Virus record (IMG/VR): IMGVR_UViG_3300034072_001406
Coordinates: 1-37,222 of that record
Length of the DNA stretch: 37,222 bases
Direction: 5' to 3' (one strand)
Origin: a virus
Below, piece by piece: positions 7,096 to 13,592 of this stretch. Numbering within the stretch: the stretch's first letter is position 1; each line of letters starts with the position of its first letter. The notes beneath the pieces are model-generated. The model ran no database searches. It saw only the letters and a program-made list of their open reading frames with translations, and was not told the origin of the DNA. The translations under genes and the position numbers were made by a program.

Positions 7096-7404
7096 TTACT
7101 CATTAAAATCACTAATTAGATCTATAATATGTGTAACCACTTCATCATCTATCTTTATATTATCAATTTCTTCATCATATTCTGATATTAATTCATAATA
7201 AACATCTTCAATTATTTTAGTTCTATTATAAACAACTTGATCAGTGTCTCTTTCATATTTTTTTATACAGTATTTTACAAGTTCAAAATAAGTCTTGATT
7301 ACTATCTCATTGTATACTGTTTTATATTCATTTTCTTCATAGAAATATACATTATTATTTTCTTCTAATATTGTATACTCATTTAATAAAAAATAATCTC
7401 TCAT
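7096..7404 (-). CDS. Hypothetical strongly acidic protein
   Basis: Not recognised. In 102 aa there are 26 Asp/Glu against 10 Lys/Arg, a net charge near -16, spread along a probably compact fold rich in Tyr and Val/Ile. Small acidic early phage proteins are sometimes DNA mimics that block restriction or CRISPR nucleases, but nothing beyond charge supports that here. The first gene of a minus operon, with its own promoter (7435-7462); the GAG-type ribosome site before ATG 7404 is weak. Confidence 0.6.
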   Translation of the reverse strand: MRDYFLLNEYTILEENNNVYFYEENEYKTVYNEIVIKTYFELVKYCIKKYERDTDQVVYNRTKIIEDVYYELISEYDEEIDNIKIDDEVVTHIIDLISDFNE

Positions 7405-7434
7405 ATTGCTCTCATTTTTTTGTTATCTATAATC

Positions 7435-7462
7435 ATTATAATATTTTTAAACTTTTTGTAAA
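7435..7462 (-). promoter_or_regulatory. Promoter of the 7404 minus operon
   Basis: Minus strand TTTACA (7462-7457), 16-bp spacer, TATAAT (7440-7435), about 30 bases before the gene. It is back to back with the plus promoter at 7470-7498, so the two probably interfere. Confidence 0.6.
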
Positions 7463-7469
7463 TATCTTA

Positions 7470-7498
7470 TTGATTTTTTTTAATAATATATATATAAT
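7470..7498 (+). promoter_or_regulatory. Promoter of the 7522 gene
   Basis: TTGATT (7470-7475), 17-bp spacer, TATAAT (7493-7498). It is 24 bases before ATG 7522. Confidence 0.55.
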
Positions 7499-7521
7499 TA
7501 CACAAAGAAAAGGAGAGTATT

Positions 7522-7734
7522 ATGAATTATAAAGAAGACAAGAATAAATTGATTTCAATATTACAAGAAAGCATATTTAAAGACGACGAAATAATTAAGA
7601 AATTGATAATAAAATTAGAATACAAAAAATCACAGAAAGCATTCGATAATTTTATAAATAAAACTAAAAAAGATAGTTTAAAAAGTTTAAGTTTAGTTAA
7701 TGCTTTCATATATACAGTATTCAATAAATTTTGA
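7522..7734 (+). CDS. Hypothetical small basic helical protein
   Basis: Not recognised. A 70-aa single-gene unit between a divergent promoter pair and a terminator. It is helical and Lys-rich (LISILQESIFKDDEIIKKLIIKLEYKKSQ) with a C-terminal hydrophobic segment LSLVNAFIYTVFNKF that is too short to call a membrane span with confidence. ATG 7522 follows AAAGGAGAG. A reverse-strand open frame over the same bases lacks a ribosome site and is a shadow. Confidence 0.6.
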   Translation: MNYKEDKNKLISILQESIFKDDEIIKKLIIKLEYKKSQKAFDNFINKTKKDSLKSLSLVNAFIYTVFNKF

Positions 7735-7738
7735 CAAC

Positions 7739-7759
7739 AAAAAACACTCTTAAAGAGTG
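7739..7759 (-). terminator. Terminator of the 7782-8300 gene
   Basis: CACTCT (7745-7750), TAA loop, AGAGTG (7754-7759). On the minus strand it is followed by six T. It may also weakly stop the convergent plus gene. Confidence 0.6.
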
Positions 7760-7781
7760 CTAATTGTTTGCTATCTATTAA

Positions 7782-8300
7782 TTAAGCATTCTTAATTGTG
7801 TTTTCTAATATTTTACGAATGCAAGCCATGTCTATTTCATGTAAATCGTAACCTTTTCTAACTTGTCTTATAACTAAATCATTTTTTATAAAGAAAAGTT
7901 CATCAGAATCTTCTGGATAAACGCTTATATGATCTTTATAAAGAGATTCAATTACTTCGTAAGCTGATTTGTTTTTATATTCTTCTAATATTATATTTTC
8001 ATACATAATTACAAAATCTTTCTTTTCATATTTAACTTTTCCATAACTATTAATTTTTAATAATGAAAAACTAATTTCTTCTTCTGCTGTTTTTGCTTCG
8101 TTAATAAAAATATTTAATTCTTTTTTAATTTCTTCTTTATCTTCTATATATATATAATCATAAAACTCATCTAAACTTGTATAAGTATCAATTATATGAT
8201 CAGCATCTTCCCAATCTGAAAAACTACCTCCGTTAAACATGATATTTTCATCTACTGCTTTTTTAAAAAAGTTTAAATCTAATTCAATTATTTGTTTCAT
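7782..8300 (-). CDS. Hypothetical acidic protein
   Basis: Not recognised. A 172-aa soluble protein, acidic in its N-terminal half (FSDWEDADHIIDTYTSLDEFYDYIYIEDKEE) with the look of an alpha/beta fold; the C-terminus is helical (ACIRKILENTIK). It is a single-gene unit. ATG 8300 has a good GGGAG site. Its promoter carries the same 15-bp upstream box as rep, so the two are probably co-regulated. It is transcribed divergently from the 8496 gene. Confidence 0.65.
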   Translation of the reverse strand: MKQIIELDLNFFKKAVDENIMFNGGSFSDWEDADHIIDTYTSLDEFYDYIYIEDKEEIKKELNIFINEAKTAEEEISFSLLKINSYGKVKYEKKDFVIMYENIILEEYKNKSAYEVIESLYKDHISVYPEDSDELFFIKNDLVIRQVRKGYDLHEIDMACIRKILENTIKNA

Positions 8301-8357
8301 TTTATTGCTCCCTATTTTTCGTTTACTTATATAGATAAATAATCTATCTATGATCTA

Positions 8358-8385
8358 ATAATAGCATATAAAAATAATAATTCAA
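8358..8385 (-). promoter_or_regulatory. Promoter of the 8300 gene with rep-type box
   Basis: Minus strand TTGAAT (8385-8380), 16-bp spacer, TATTAT (8363-8358), preceded by TTTGTGAAACTATTG (8397-8383), identical to the box before rep. The ATATGC just before the -10 is also shared with rep. Confidence 0.7.
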
Positions 8386-8412
8386 TAGTTTCACAAAAAT
8401 ATACTTTAACAG

Positions 8413-8440
8413 TTGACAATATTGATTTTAGTAGTAAAAT
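8413..8440 (+). promoter_or_regulatory. Promoter of the 8496 gene
   Basis: TTGACA (8413-8418), 16-bp spacer, TAAAAT (8435-8440); a TATAAT overlaps at 8440-8445 but would need a 21-bp spacer. It is divergent from the 8300 promoter. Confidence 0.6.
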
Positions 8441-8446
8441 ATAATC

Positions 8447-8465
8447 ATAAACTATTAAAGTTTAT
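8447..8465 (+). promoter_or_regulatory. Palindromic operator candidate
   Basis: ATAAACT-ATTAA-AGTTTAT, perfect 7-bp arms placed at the expected transcription start of the 8496 promoter. The position suits a repressor site. No cognate regulator is identified. Confidence 0.4.
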
Positions 8466-8495
8466 AGAAAACAAAATAAATAAAGGGAGCAAATT

Positions 8496-9038
8496 ATGGA
8501 AAATAAAATTGAGACATTTAACACAAGAATACTTAAAGATGAAAGTTTAGATTGTATAGTATTCAATAAGAAGATATTAAACACATTAGAGATCAGTGAC
8601 GCAATCATAGAGAATAATGGTTATATATATAAAACATCAACAAGAATAAAGATTGCAATCAGTCAGAACTGTTTTAATACAATAATTAATGACGATATAA
8701 TAATAAAAAGACATGAGAATAAGTTAACAGAAGGTTTTAGTTTAATAGAAGCTTTTAACGAAACAAACGAACAATTGATAATGACACCAAGAATTTATAA
8801 GAATTTCGATTTAACTTCTGGTTATATTTATATATTAAATGGTTCTTATATTGTTCACAAATTTAAGATAGTATTAAATAATAGTAAAAATGTTGTTGCT
8901 ATCAGAGTAAGCGATACAGTGAACGATGTAATAATTAAAGACTATGATAAATATGGAAACTTAATTGATACTTACGAATTAGCAAAAGATTACAAAAAGA
9001 AGTGTAAAGAAATGTATAATTATATTGAATTTATTTAA
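8496..9038 (+). CDS. Hypothetical protein
   Basis: Not recognised. A 180-aa protein, probably beta-rich in the middle (NLTSGYIYILNGSYIVHKFKIVLN-like strands) with a helical C-terminus (YELAKDYKKKCKEMYNYIEF). It is an isolated unit with a near-consensus promoter, a possible operator at the start point, a GGGAG ribosome site and a strong terminator. That independent, strong and apparently controlled expression is the most informative thing about it; an early host-takeover or defence-related role is possible but unproven. Confidence 0.65.
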   Translation: MENKIETFNTRILKDESLDCIVFNKKILNTLEISDAIIENNGYIYKTSTRIKIAISQNCFNTIINDDIIIKRHENKLTEGFSLIEAFNETNEQLIMTPRIYKNFDLTSGYIYILNGSYIVHKFKIVLNNSKNVVAIRVSDTVNDVIIKDYDKYGNLIDTYELAKDYKKKCKEMYNYIEFI

Positions 9039-9058
9039 TACATAATAGTAAGCATTAG

Positions 9059-9079
9059 ACACCCTTTAAGGGTGTTTTT
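9059..9079 (+). terminator. Intrinsic terminator after the 8496 gene
   Basis: ACACCCT (9059-9065), TTA loop, AGGGTGT (9069-9075) and five T. A clean terminator 20 bases after the stop. Confidence 0.85.
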
Positions 9080-9123
9080 GCTATCTATAATTTTTAGGTG
9101 GCTATATCTTTCAATCGTCTATA

Positions 9124-9339
9124 TTAAACTTGTCTACAATACATCTTATAGTTTTTTAATACATATTCGTAAGCATATACTTGAACATTACTTGAAGTTA
9201 TGAATATCATCTCTTTATTCTTCTCTTCTTCTTTCTTCTTTATATTTGTATCATTGTTAAATACATAATTATAAATGTCTTTAATATTCTCGCTTTCTGT
9301 TAGTTTTAAGCCGTCTTTACTCTTTAATGTGTATATCAT
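9124..9339 (-). CDS. Hypothetical small protein inside inverted repeats
   Basis: Not recognised. 71 aa. The N-terminal segment MIYTLKSKDGLKLTESENIKDIYNYVFNND resembles a small beta-hairpin plus helix, followed by a charged stretch (KKKEEEKNKE) and a Tyr-rich end. The ribosome site is weak (AAGAGA). Its promoter at 9372-9400 and the gene are enclosed by the inverted repeats 9096-9119 and 9407-9431, with the left arm starting 4 bases past the stop. It could be a cargo gene. Confidence 0.5.
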   Translation of the reverse strand: MIYTLKSKDGLKLTESENIKDIYNYVFNNDTNIKKKEEEKNKEMIFITSSNVQVYAYEYVLKNYKMYCRQV

Positions 9340-9371
9340 TGAATGATCTCTTTTATTGTCCTTTATTTATC

Positions 9372-9400
9372 ATTATAGTGTATTATATTATAGTTTTCAA
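9372..9400 (-). promoter_or_regulatory. Promoter of the 9339 gene
   Basis: Minus strand TTGAAA (9400-9395), 17-bp spacer, TATAAT (9377-9372), inside the inverted repeats. Confidence 0.6.
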
Positions 9401-9431
9401 ATTATTGACGACTTTAAGAATTTAGCCACCT

Positions 9432-9670
9432 GAATATTTTGAATACTGATTGATTTGATACCTTTATTTTTATTATCAATTTATTGTGTCTTTATATAGT
9501 TTTCTTTATGTATTTTATTATGATGCCAATATTTTGACTAATTTTTTAATAGTGTTAGGTGTCAAATTATTGATTGCTTATGGTTTTAGCCGTCAAAAAT
9601 CAGGCATCAAGAACTTTGAAAACTTTTTCGGGCGGCGGGCAAGGGGGCGGATGATATACTTTTTAATGAT
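9432..9670. other. Structured non-coding region with G-rich tract
   Basis: No convincing gene. It holds two long-range inverted repeats that interleave: 9453-9462 with 9558-9567 (10 bp, one G-T) and 9521-9538 with 9592-9609 (7+7 bp around a 4-base mismatch). It also has an imperfect direct copy of the cassette's right arm (9562-9594), and a tract at 9629-9650 with runs GGG, GG, GGG, GGGGG and GG, the most GC-rich segment of the window. Confidence 0.5.
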
Positions 9671-9679
9671 TTTATAATT

Positions 9680-9760
9680 ACTATAAACCAGAACCATGAT
9701 CATTTTTTTAGTTAAAAATTACTATATCCCGGAACCGAAACTACTATATCCCGGAACCGA
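9680..9760 (+). repeat. Iteron-like repeats, array B
   Basis: ACTATAAACCAGAACC (9680), ACTATATCCCGGAACCGAA (9721) and ACTATATCCCGGAACCGA (9743), the last two 22 bp apart. These are the same units and order as array A near rep. Confidence 0.78.
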
Positions 9761-9797
9761 CATCGAACTTAACGCCTAGTCTCATGCACTTCTTCGA

Positions 9798-9943
9798 TCT
9801 AATAAGTATTTAATAAGTATGTAAGCGAAATTACAAATCTAATTTTTATTTAAATTTTTAGTTATTTTTGATCTATAAAATTTTTAACATGATGATCATG
9901 TTTTTCTTGTTATGATCATGATGTGATGTTCTGATTATTATTT
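9798..9943 (+). repeat. 146-bp duplicated origin module, copy B
   Basis: 97% identical to 4522-4667, gap-free, same orientation, with weaker homology from about 9774. Three of the four differences fall in the ATGATG-rich end, where this copy has ATGATCAT palindromes. Confidence 0.93.
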
Positions 9944-10166
9944 TATTTGTTTTATTTATGTTAAAGTTTAGAGCGTGATGTTAAAATTTTAATTTTATAA
10001 CTGAATAAATTTATATCAGAAATAAATGAGATAAAAGTTTGATACTTGCACGATCTATCTTATTTAATAAAAAACCATTAAAACTATTGATTATTATGCT
10101 TAATATACTATAATGTATAATATAGATCATTGATTTATATTTAATAAATAAAAAAAAGGAGTAAAA
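9944..10166. other. Non-coding remainder before the early operon
   Basis: AT-rich, no open frame with a ribosome site. It contains the 10087 promoter near its right end; nothing else is recognised. Confidence 0.5.
10087..10114 (+). promoter_or_regulatory. Promoter of the 10167 operon
   Basis: TTGATT (10087-10092), 16-bp spacer ending ATATAC, TATAAT (10109-10114). The -35 is preceded by AAAACTA, giving AAACTATTG as at the rep and 8300 promoters. Confidence 0.68.
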
Positions 10167-10730
10167 ATGGAAATATTAACAATAATAATTCTTTTAGTTA
10201 TTTTATTTAATTGTATTTTTATAATATATAATTTAAAATCAGAATTAAAAGAAGTTAAAAAAATATGTAAAAAATCTATATTAAGTTATGAAGAAGAAAA
10301 TAAAAATATACAATTAGAAAATTTTAATTTAAATAAAATAAATTATAAACTAATTGATATAATTGATAATTATATTAAAAAACAAGGTGTAAAAAAAATA
10401 AATTACATACATCAGATTAAAGATTTTAATAATAATATAATAGATTCTACTTCTATAATTAAATATTATACAGAAATAGATTATATTAATATTACGGATT
10501 ATATTAAAGAAATAGAAAAACAAGGTGCAGATTTAGATTCTTATTTTAATAATATAAATAATTTTAAAGAAGAATTTGATTTTAAAGAATATTATGTAAA
10601 AGAAGATGAAAATATTAAAAAATATGGATTTCCAATTCAAGAAGAATTAATGGTTTTAAAAGTTTTAAAAGAAGGAGAACATATTTTAAAAAAAGAACAA
10701 ATTAATAAATTTAAAAATATAGGAGAATAA
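10167..10730 (+). CDS. Hypothetical membrane-anchored protein with YGFPI C-terminal motif
   Basis: Not recognised. A 187-aa protein: one N-terminal membrane helix (residues about 3-22), a coiled-coil-like stretch, an acidic middle and a C-terminal ~36-residue motif, KYGFPIQEELMVLKVL then GEHILKKEQINK and a final NIGE. The same motif ends the next gene's product, so the two are partial paralogs or share a binding module. Third codon positions are nearly all A or T, more extreme than in the 11036 gene. ATG 10167 follows AAAAGGAG. Confidence 0.62.
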   Translation: MEILTIIILLVILFNCIFIIYNLKSELKEVKKICKKSILSYEEENKNIQLENFNLNKINYKLIDIIDNYIKKQGVKKINYIHQIKDFNNNIIDSTSIIKYYTEIDYINITDYIKEIEKQGADLDSYFNNINNFKEEFDFKEYYVKEDENIKKYGFPIQEELMVLKVLKEGEHILKKEQINKFKNIGE

Positions 10731-10731
10731 A

Positions 10732-11046
10732 ATGGATAATAATGAAAATTTAAATTATTCTAAATATATTTATATAGAAGAAAATGAAAAAGATAAATTT
10801 ATAAAAAAAGAGTTTAATGAAGAGAATTATATTAAAACATTATCAGAAAATGAAAATTTAATAATATTTTCTGGTTTTACGGTAGATAAAATAACAGCAG
10901 AAATTGAATTTAAATTAAATAGTAATATTATACAATATGGATTTCCAATTACTGAAAAATTAAAACCTTTAAAAATTGGAGAAAAAGTTTTAACAAAAGA
11001 ACAAATTAATAAAAATAAACATATAGGAGAACAAGATGACGAATAA
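10732..11046 (+). CDS. Hypothetical protein sharing YGFPI C-terminal motif
   Basis: Not recognised. A 104-aa acidic soluble protein starting 1 nt after the previous stop, with AGGAG before ATG. Residues about 68-100 (QYGFPITEKLKPLKI, GEKVLTKEQINK, HIGE) repeat the C-terminus of the upstream protein, while the N-terminal parts differ. It lacks a membrane segment. It overlaps the 11036 gene by 11 nt. An antisense frame here is a shadow. Confidence 0.62.
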   Translation: MDNNENLNYSKYIYIEENEKDKFIKKEFNEENYIKTLSENENLIIFSGFTVDKITAEIEFKLNSNIIQYGFPITEKLKPLKIGEKVLTKEQINKNKHIGEQDDE

Positions 11047-11668
11047 TTTAAAAGAAATATTAGAGACTTCACTAATCGCTTGCTTAAAAGAATCAGATTT
11101 AAATAAAATAAATATAAAATCCAGAAAAGAAAACAAAATCAGATTTCATAAAGATACAGTTAAAATCTTAAAATTAGATCAACACTTATTGTTTCCTAAT
11201 GAAGTTAAAAACATCGAAAATGTTGGAAACTTATTTAATAGTTGCTTTAATAATTTTAATAACTCAATAATTAGCGAAATCGACAATATTGATTATATAT
11301 ATAAAAAACCAGAGTATAGAGCAGAACTTACTAATCAAACTTACTCAGAATATACAGAAATCGAATTAAAAGAAGGCTTAATCTGTTTATACAAAATAAG
11401 TCCAGTAATTAAAGAAGATGTAACTAAGGTTATAGATAAAGAAGTAATGGATGAATATATAGTTAAATATAAAGAAGCTTTAAGTAAAGAGTTGATTAAA
11501 AACCCAAACTTAACAGAAGAAGAAAAAGCATTAATAAAGATAGATGATCAAGTATTACAGATGAAAGTAATAAAATCAATGTTTAATGCAGAACAAAAGC
11601 ATACAGAAGAAATTACTGGTTACACAGTAGATATTGCTTTCTTGTTTAAATTTAAGCCAATAAAATAA
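11036..11668 (+). CDS. Hypothetical protein
   Basis: Not recognised. A 210-aa soluble protein, mixed alpha/beta, with a central charged helix (EYIVKYKEALSKELIKNPNLTEEEKALIK) and a C-terminal strand-like end (VDIAFLFKFKPIK). ATG 11036 has AGGAGA 6 nt upstream and overlaps the previous gene. Codons use third-position C and G more than its neighbours at 10732 and 12433. It directly precedes the endolysin gene (11-nt gap), so a virion or lysis-associated role is possible. Confidence 0.6.
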   Translation: MTNNLKEILETSLIACLKESDLNKINIKSRKENKIRFHKDTVKILKLDQHLLFPNEVKNIENVGNLFNSCFNNFNNSIISEIDNIDYIYKKPEYRAELTNQTYSEYTEIELKEGLICLYKISPVIKEDVTKVIDKEVMDEYIVKYKEALSKELIKNPNLTEEEKALIKIDDQVLQMKVIKSMFNAEQKHTEEITGYTVDIAFLFKFKPIK

Positions 11669-11679
11669 TAGAGAAAGCT

Positions 11680-12228
11680 ATGAAAGATACAATTATATTA
11701 TGCACATTAGAAAATTTAAAGAAGATTGAAAGTTATGGTGTCGTTAATTTCGGCACTTTTAACGCTTTCAAATTAATGATTGCTACAATCGCACAAGAAA
11801 GCAATTTTAAGTATAGTAAACAGTTAAATAATGGACCCGCTATGTCATATTTTCAAATAGAACCTAATACTGCCATCGACATTATTAAGAATTATATTGA
11901 ATATAGACCACTATTAAAAGATTGCTTAAAAAAGATTACTAAAATAAACATTAAATCAACTTATATAGAAGTAGAAGAGGAATTGTTCGTTAATTTTACT
12001 TTTGCGACATTTATAAGTAGATTAGTATATTATAGATCTAACTTTAAAAAACTTGGGTTCAAATCATTAAATGAGATTGATGAAGTTAGTGAGATGGCAA
12101 GAGTTTGGAAAGCAATTTATAACACAGAATATGGAAAAGGAAAAGAAAGCGAATTTATTCATAATTATAATAGATTCGAACTTGACAATTATGATATAAA
12201 ATATTATAATGAAATAGTAAATAAGTGA
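11680..12228 (+). CDS. Endolysin, lysozyme/transglycosylase-like
   Basis: Probable peptidoglycan-cleaving enzyme for host lysis. The 182-aa protein shows the goose-lysozyme/SLT-type layout: helix with catalytic Glu40 in IAQESNF, then GPAMSYFQIEP (52-62), equivalent to the family's GxxGLMQIxP, then FATFISRLVYYRSNF and a C-terminal ARVWKAIYNTEYGKG...NYNRF segment. No signal peptide, so export would need a holin. It lies 5 kb from the holin/spanin cassette. A terminator follows at 12308. The catalytic assignment is inferred from motif spacing. Confidence 0.75.
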   Translation: MKDTIILCTLENLKKIESYGVVNFGTFNAFKLMIATIAQESNFKYSKQLNNGPAMSYFQIEPNTAIDIIKNYIEYRPLLKDCLKKITKINIKSTYIEVEEELFVNFTFATFISRLVYYRSNFKKLGFKSLNEIDEVSEMARVWKAIYNTEYGKGKESEFIHNYNRFELDNYDIKYYNEIVNK

Positions 12229-12307
12229 ATAACTTTTTTATATTTTTCATAATACCATATATTTATAAGTTTATAATAAAAATAAAAATAAAATGCTCCT
12301 TGTTTTT

Positions 12308-12332
12308 AACCTCTTAATTGAGGTTTTTTTTT
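12308..12332 (+). terminator. Intrinsic terminator after endolysin operon
   Basis: AACCTC, loop TTAATT, GAGGTT followed by a T run to 12332. Confidence 0.87.
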
Positions 12333-12354
12333 GCATAAAATTTAATAAAAATGC

Positions 12355-12382
12355 TTGTAATATCAAATGAATATACTATAAT
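12355..12382 (+). promoter_or_regulatory. Early-type promoter module, copy 1
   Basis: TTGTAA, 16-bp spacer, TATAAT. The 40 bases 12345-12384 match 13202-13241 with one mismatch. It drives the 12433 operon. Confidence 0.75.
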
Positions 12383-12432
12383 ATTAACATAAGTTGAATA
12401 AAACTTATATAAAAAAAATAAAGGAGTAAAAA

Positions 12433-12753
12433 ATGGATAATCAAGAAAAAATATTAAAAGAAATATTAAAAACTTTAAAAGATAATGAATTAATAATAAA
12501 TACTCATTTAACACTTATAAAAGTTTTAGAAGAAAAAAATAAAGAATTAAAAGAAAGAAATTATATTTCAAAAGAAAATGATCTTTTATTTGTTGATTTA
12601 TATGTATATTTAAGAAAATGGGAAAAAGATAATAATATAAAAACAAATCAAGAAAACATTTATGTTGATAATTTTGTAGATAAATTTTTAATATTAGTTA
12701 ATGCATATATAAAAGAAAATAATAATAAAAATGGTTTAGTAAATGATAAATAA
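12433..12753 (+). CDS. Hypothetical helical protein
   Basis: Not recognised. A 106-aa, highly charged protein, mostly predicted helix with a coiled-coil-like N-terminal half (ILKEILKTLKDNELIINTHLTLIKVLEEKNKELKERN). Codons are almost purely NNA/NNT. AAAGGAG precedes ATG 12433. It overlaps the next gene by 11 nt in a two-gene operon with its own promoter and terminator. Confidence 0.6.
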   Translation: MDNQEKILKEILKTLKDNELIINTHLTLIKVLEEKNKELKERNYISKENDLLFVDLYVYLRKWEKDNNIKTNQENIYVDNFVDKFLILVNAYIKENNNKNGLVNDK

Positions 12754-13159
12754 ACAACATAGAATATTATTATGTCATGATAATATATTAAATTCAAAAT
12801 ATTTTACATTACTTAAATGCCAAGATTTAAATGCAGTAAATTATTTTTATAATATAGTTGAAAATTTTTTTATTGATAGTGTATTAAAAAATTATGAATT
12901 ATTATCAGAATGTGATTCAAAACCAGATTTAAAAGATTTTCCTTTTTATGATTATTATTTAAATGATGAAAATTATGAAATTTTTAAAATAATTAATTAC
13001 GATAATATAATAGAAACATTTAATAATATAAAATGGTTTTATGAAATTTATCAAGATTTTGAATATACATTAAATGATTTTTATATTATTTTAGATTACA
13101 TTCAAGAAAGAAGTATTTACTTAAATTTAAAACAAATAAAAAAATATAGAAGGATATAA
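12743..13159 (+). CDS. Hypothetical acidic protein
   Basis: Not recognised. A 138-aa, Tyr/Asn/Asp-rich, acidic soluble protein. The ATG at 12743 lies within the end of the previous gene; no strong ribosome site is seen, so coupled translation is likely. A terminator follows 5 bases after the stop. Confidence 0.58.
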   Translation: MINKQHRILLCHDNILNSKYFTLLKCQDLNAVNYFYNIVENFFIDSVLKNYELLSECDSKPDLKDFPFYDYYLNDENYEIFKIINYDNIIETFNNIKWFYEIYQDFEYTLNDFYIILDYIQERSIYLNLKQIKKYRRI

Positions 13160-13164
13160 AATTT

Positions 13165-13187
13165 AAACACCTCCGGGTGGTTTTTTT
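13165..13187 (+). terminator. Intrinsic terminator
   Basis: CACC-TCCG-GGTG with outer A-T pairs and seven T. The TCCG tetraloop would stabilise it. Confidence 0.78.
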
Positions 13188-13211
13188 ATGTAATTATTTT
13201 TATAAAAATGC

Positions 13212-13239
13212 TTGTAATATCAAATAAATATACTATAAT
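13212..13239 (+). promoter_or_regulatory. Early-type promoter module, copy 2
   Basis: TTGTAA, 16-bp spacer, TATAAT. It is nearly identical to the module at 12345-12384 and drives the 13274 gene cluster. Confidence 0.75.
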
Positions 13240-13273
13240 ATATATAAGATAAACAAAAAAGGAGCAAATTAAA

Positions 13274-13591
13274 ATGGAAAATTTTATAATATTCGTAATA
13301 TTCTTAACAGCATTATTTACAGTAAGTAGTTTATTTATTGCAATAGTATCATTCAAATCAAAACAATCTATTCCAGAAATAAAAAAAGAAGAAGAAGATC
13401 AGGAAGAAGATTTTCAATTATATACTGATGAAGAATTAAACATTGAATTACAGAAGTATGAAAATGATTTAATTAATCAGAAGAAAGAAATAAATAAAAA
13501 AGCAACTGATTATAATTTAATTTATAAAAATAATACAATTTATTCAGTAAATAAATATAAAGAAGAAACAGAAGTTTTTAAGAGAGTTTAA
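13274..13591 (+). CDS. Hypothetical membrane-anchored protein
   Basis: Not recognised. A 105-aa protein with one N-terminal membrane helix (residues about 4-28, IIFVIFLTALFTVSSLFIAIV), then an acidic, coiled-coil-like cytoplasmic or periplasmic part (KKEEEDQEEDFQLYTDEEL). GGAG before ATG 13274. It is followed after 1 nt by the 13593 gene. Confidence 0.6.
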   Translation: MENFIIFVIFLTALFTVSSLFIAIVSFKSKQSIPEIKKEEEDQEEDFQLYTDEELNIELQKYENDLINQKKEINKKATDYNLIYKNNTIYSVNKYKEETEVFKRV

Positions 13592-13592
13592 T

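Larger units (their letters stand above)
9096..9431. repeat. Inverted-repeat-bounded single-gene cassette
   Basis: Left arm 9096-9119 and right arm 9407-9431 are inverted copies: AGGTGGCTA and TCGTC match exactly at the two ends, with an imperfect middle. Between them lie exactly one gene (9124-9339, minus) and its promoter. No clear target duplication or transposase is present, so it could be a MITE-like cassette or paired regulatory sites. Confidence 0.55.

Noticed and set aside
9486-9677. 63-aa open frame with GTG start in the non-coding region before array B
   Set aside because: No ribosome site, unusual composition over the G-rich tract, and it lies across the interleaved inverted repeats; more likely chance.
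4403-9760. Iteron-like repeats as a CRISPR array
   Set aside because: Only a few degenerate 16-19 bp units with short or unequal gaps and no cas genes; the spacing and the neighbouring rep gene fit an origin.
12045-12070. GGGTTCAAATC resembling a tRNA T-arm
   Set aside because: It lies in the coding frame of the endolysin and no acceptor, D or anticodon arm can be formed around it. No tRNA was found in the window.
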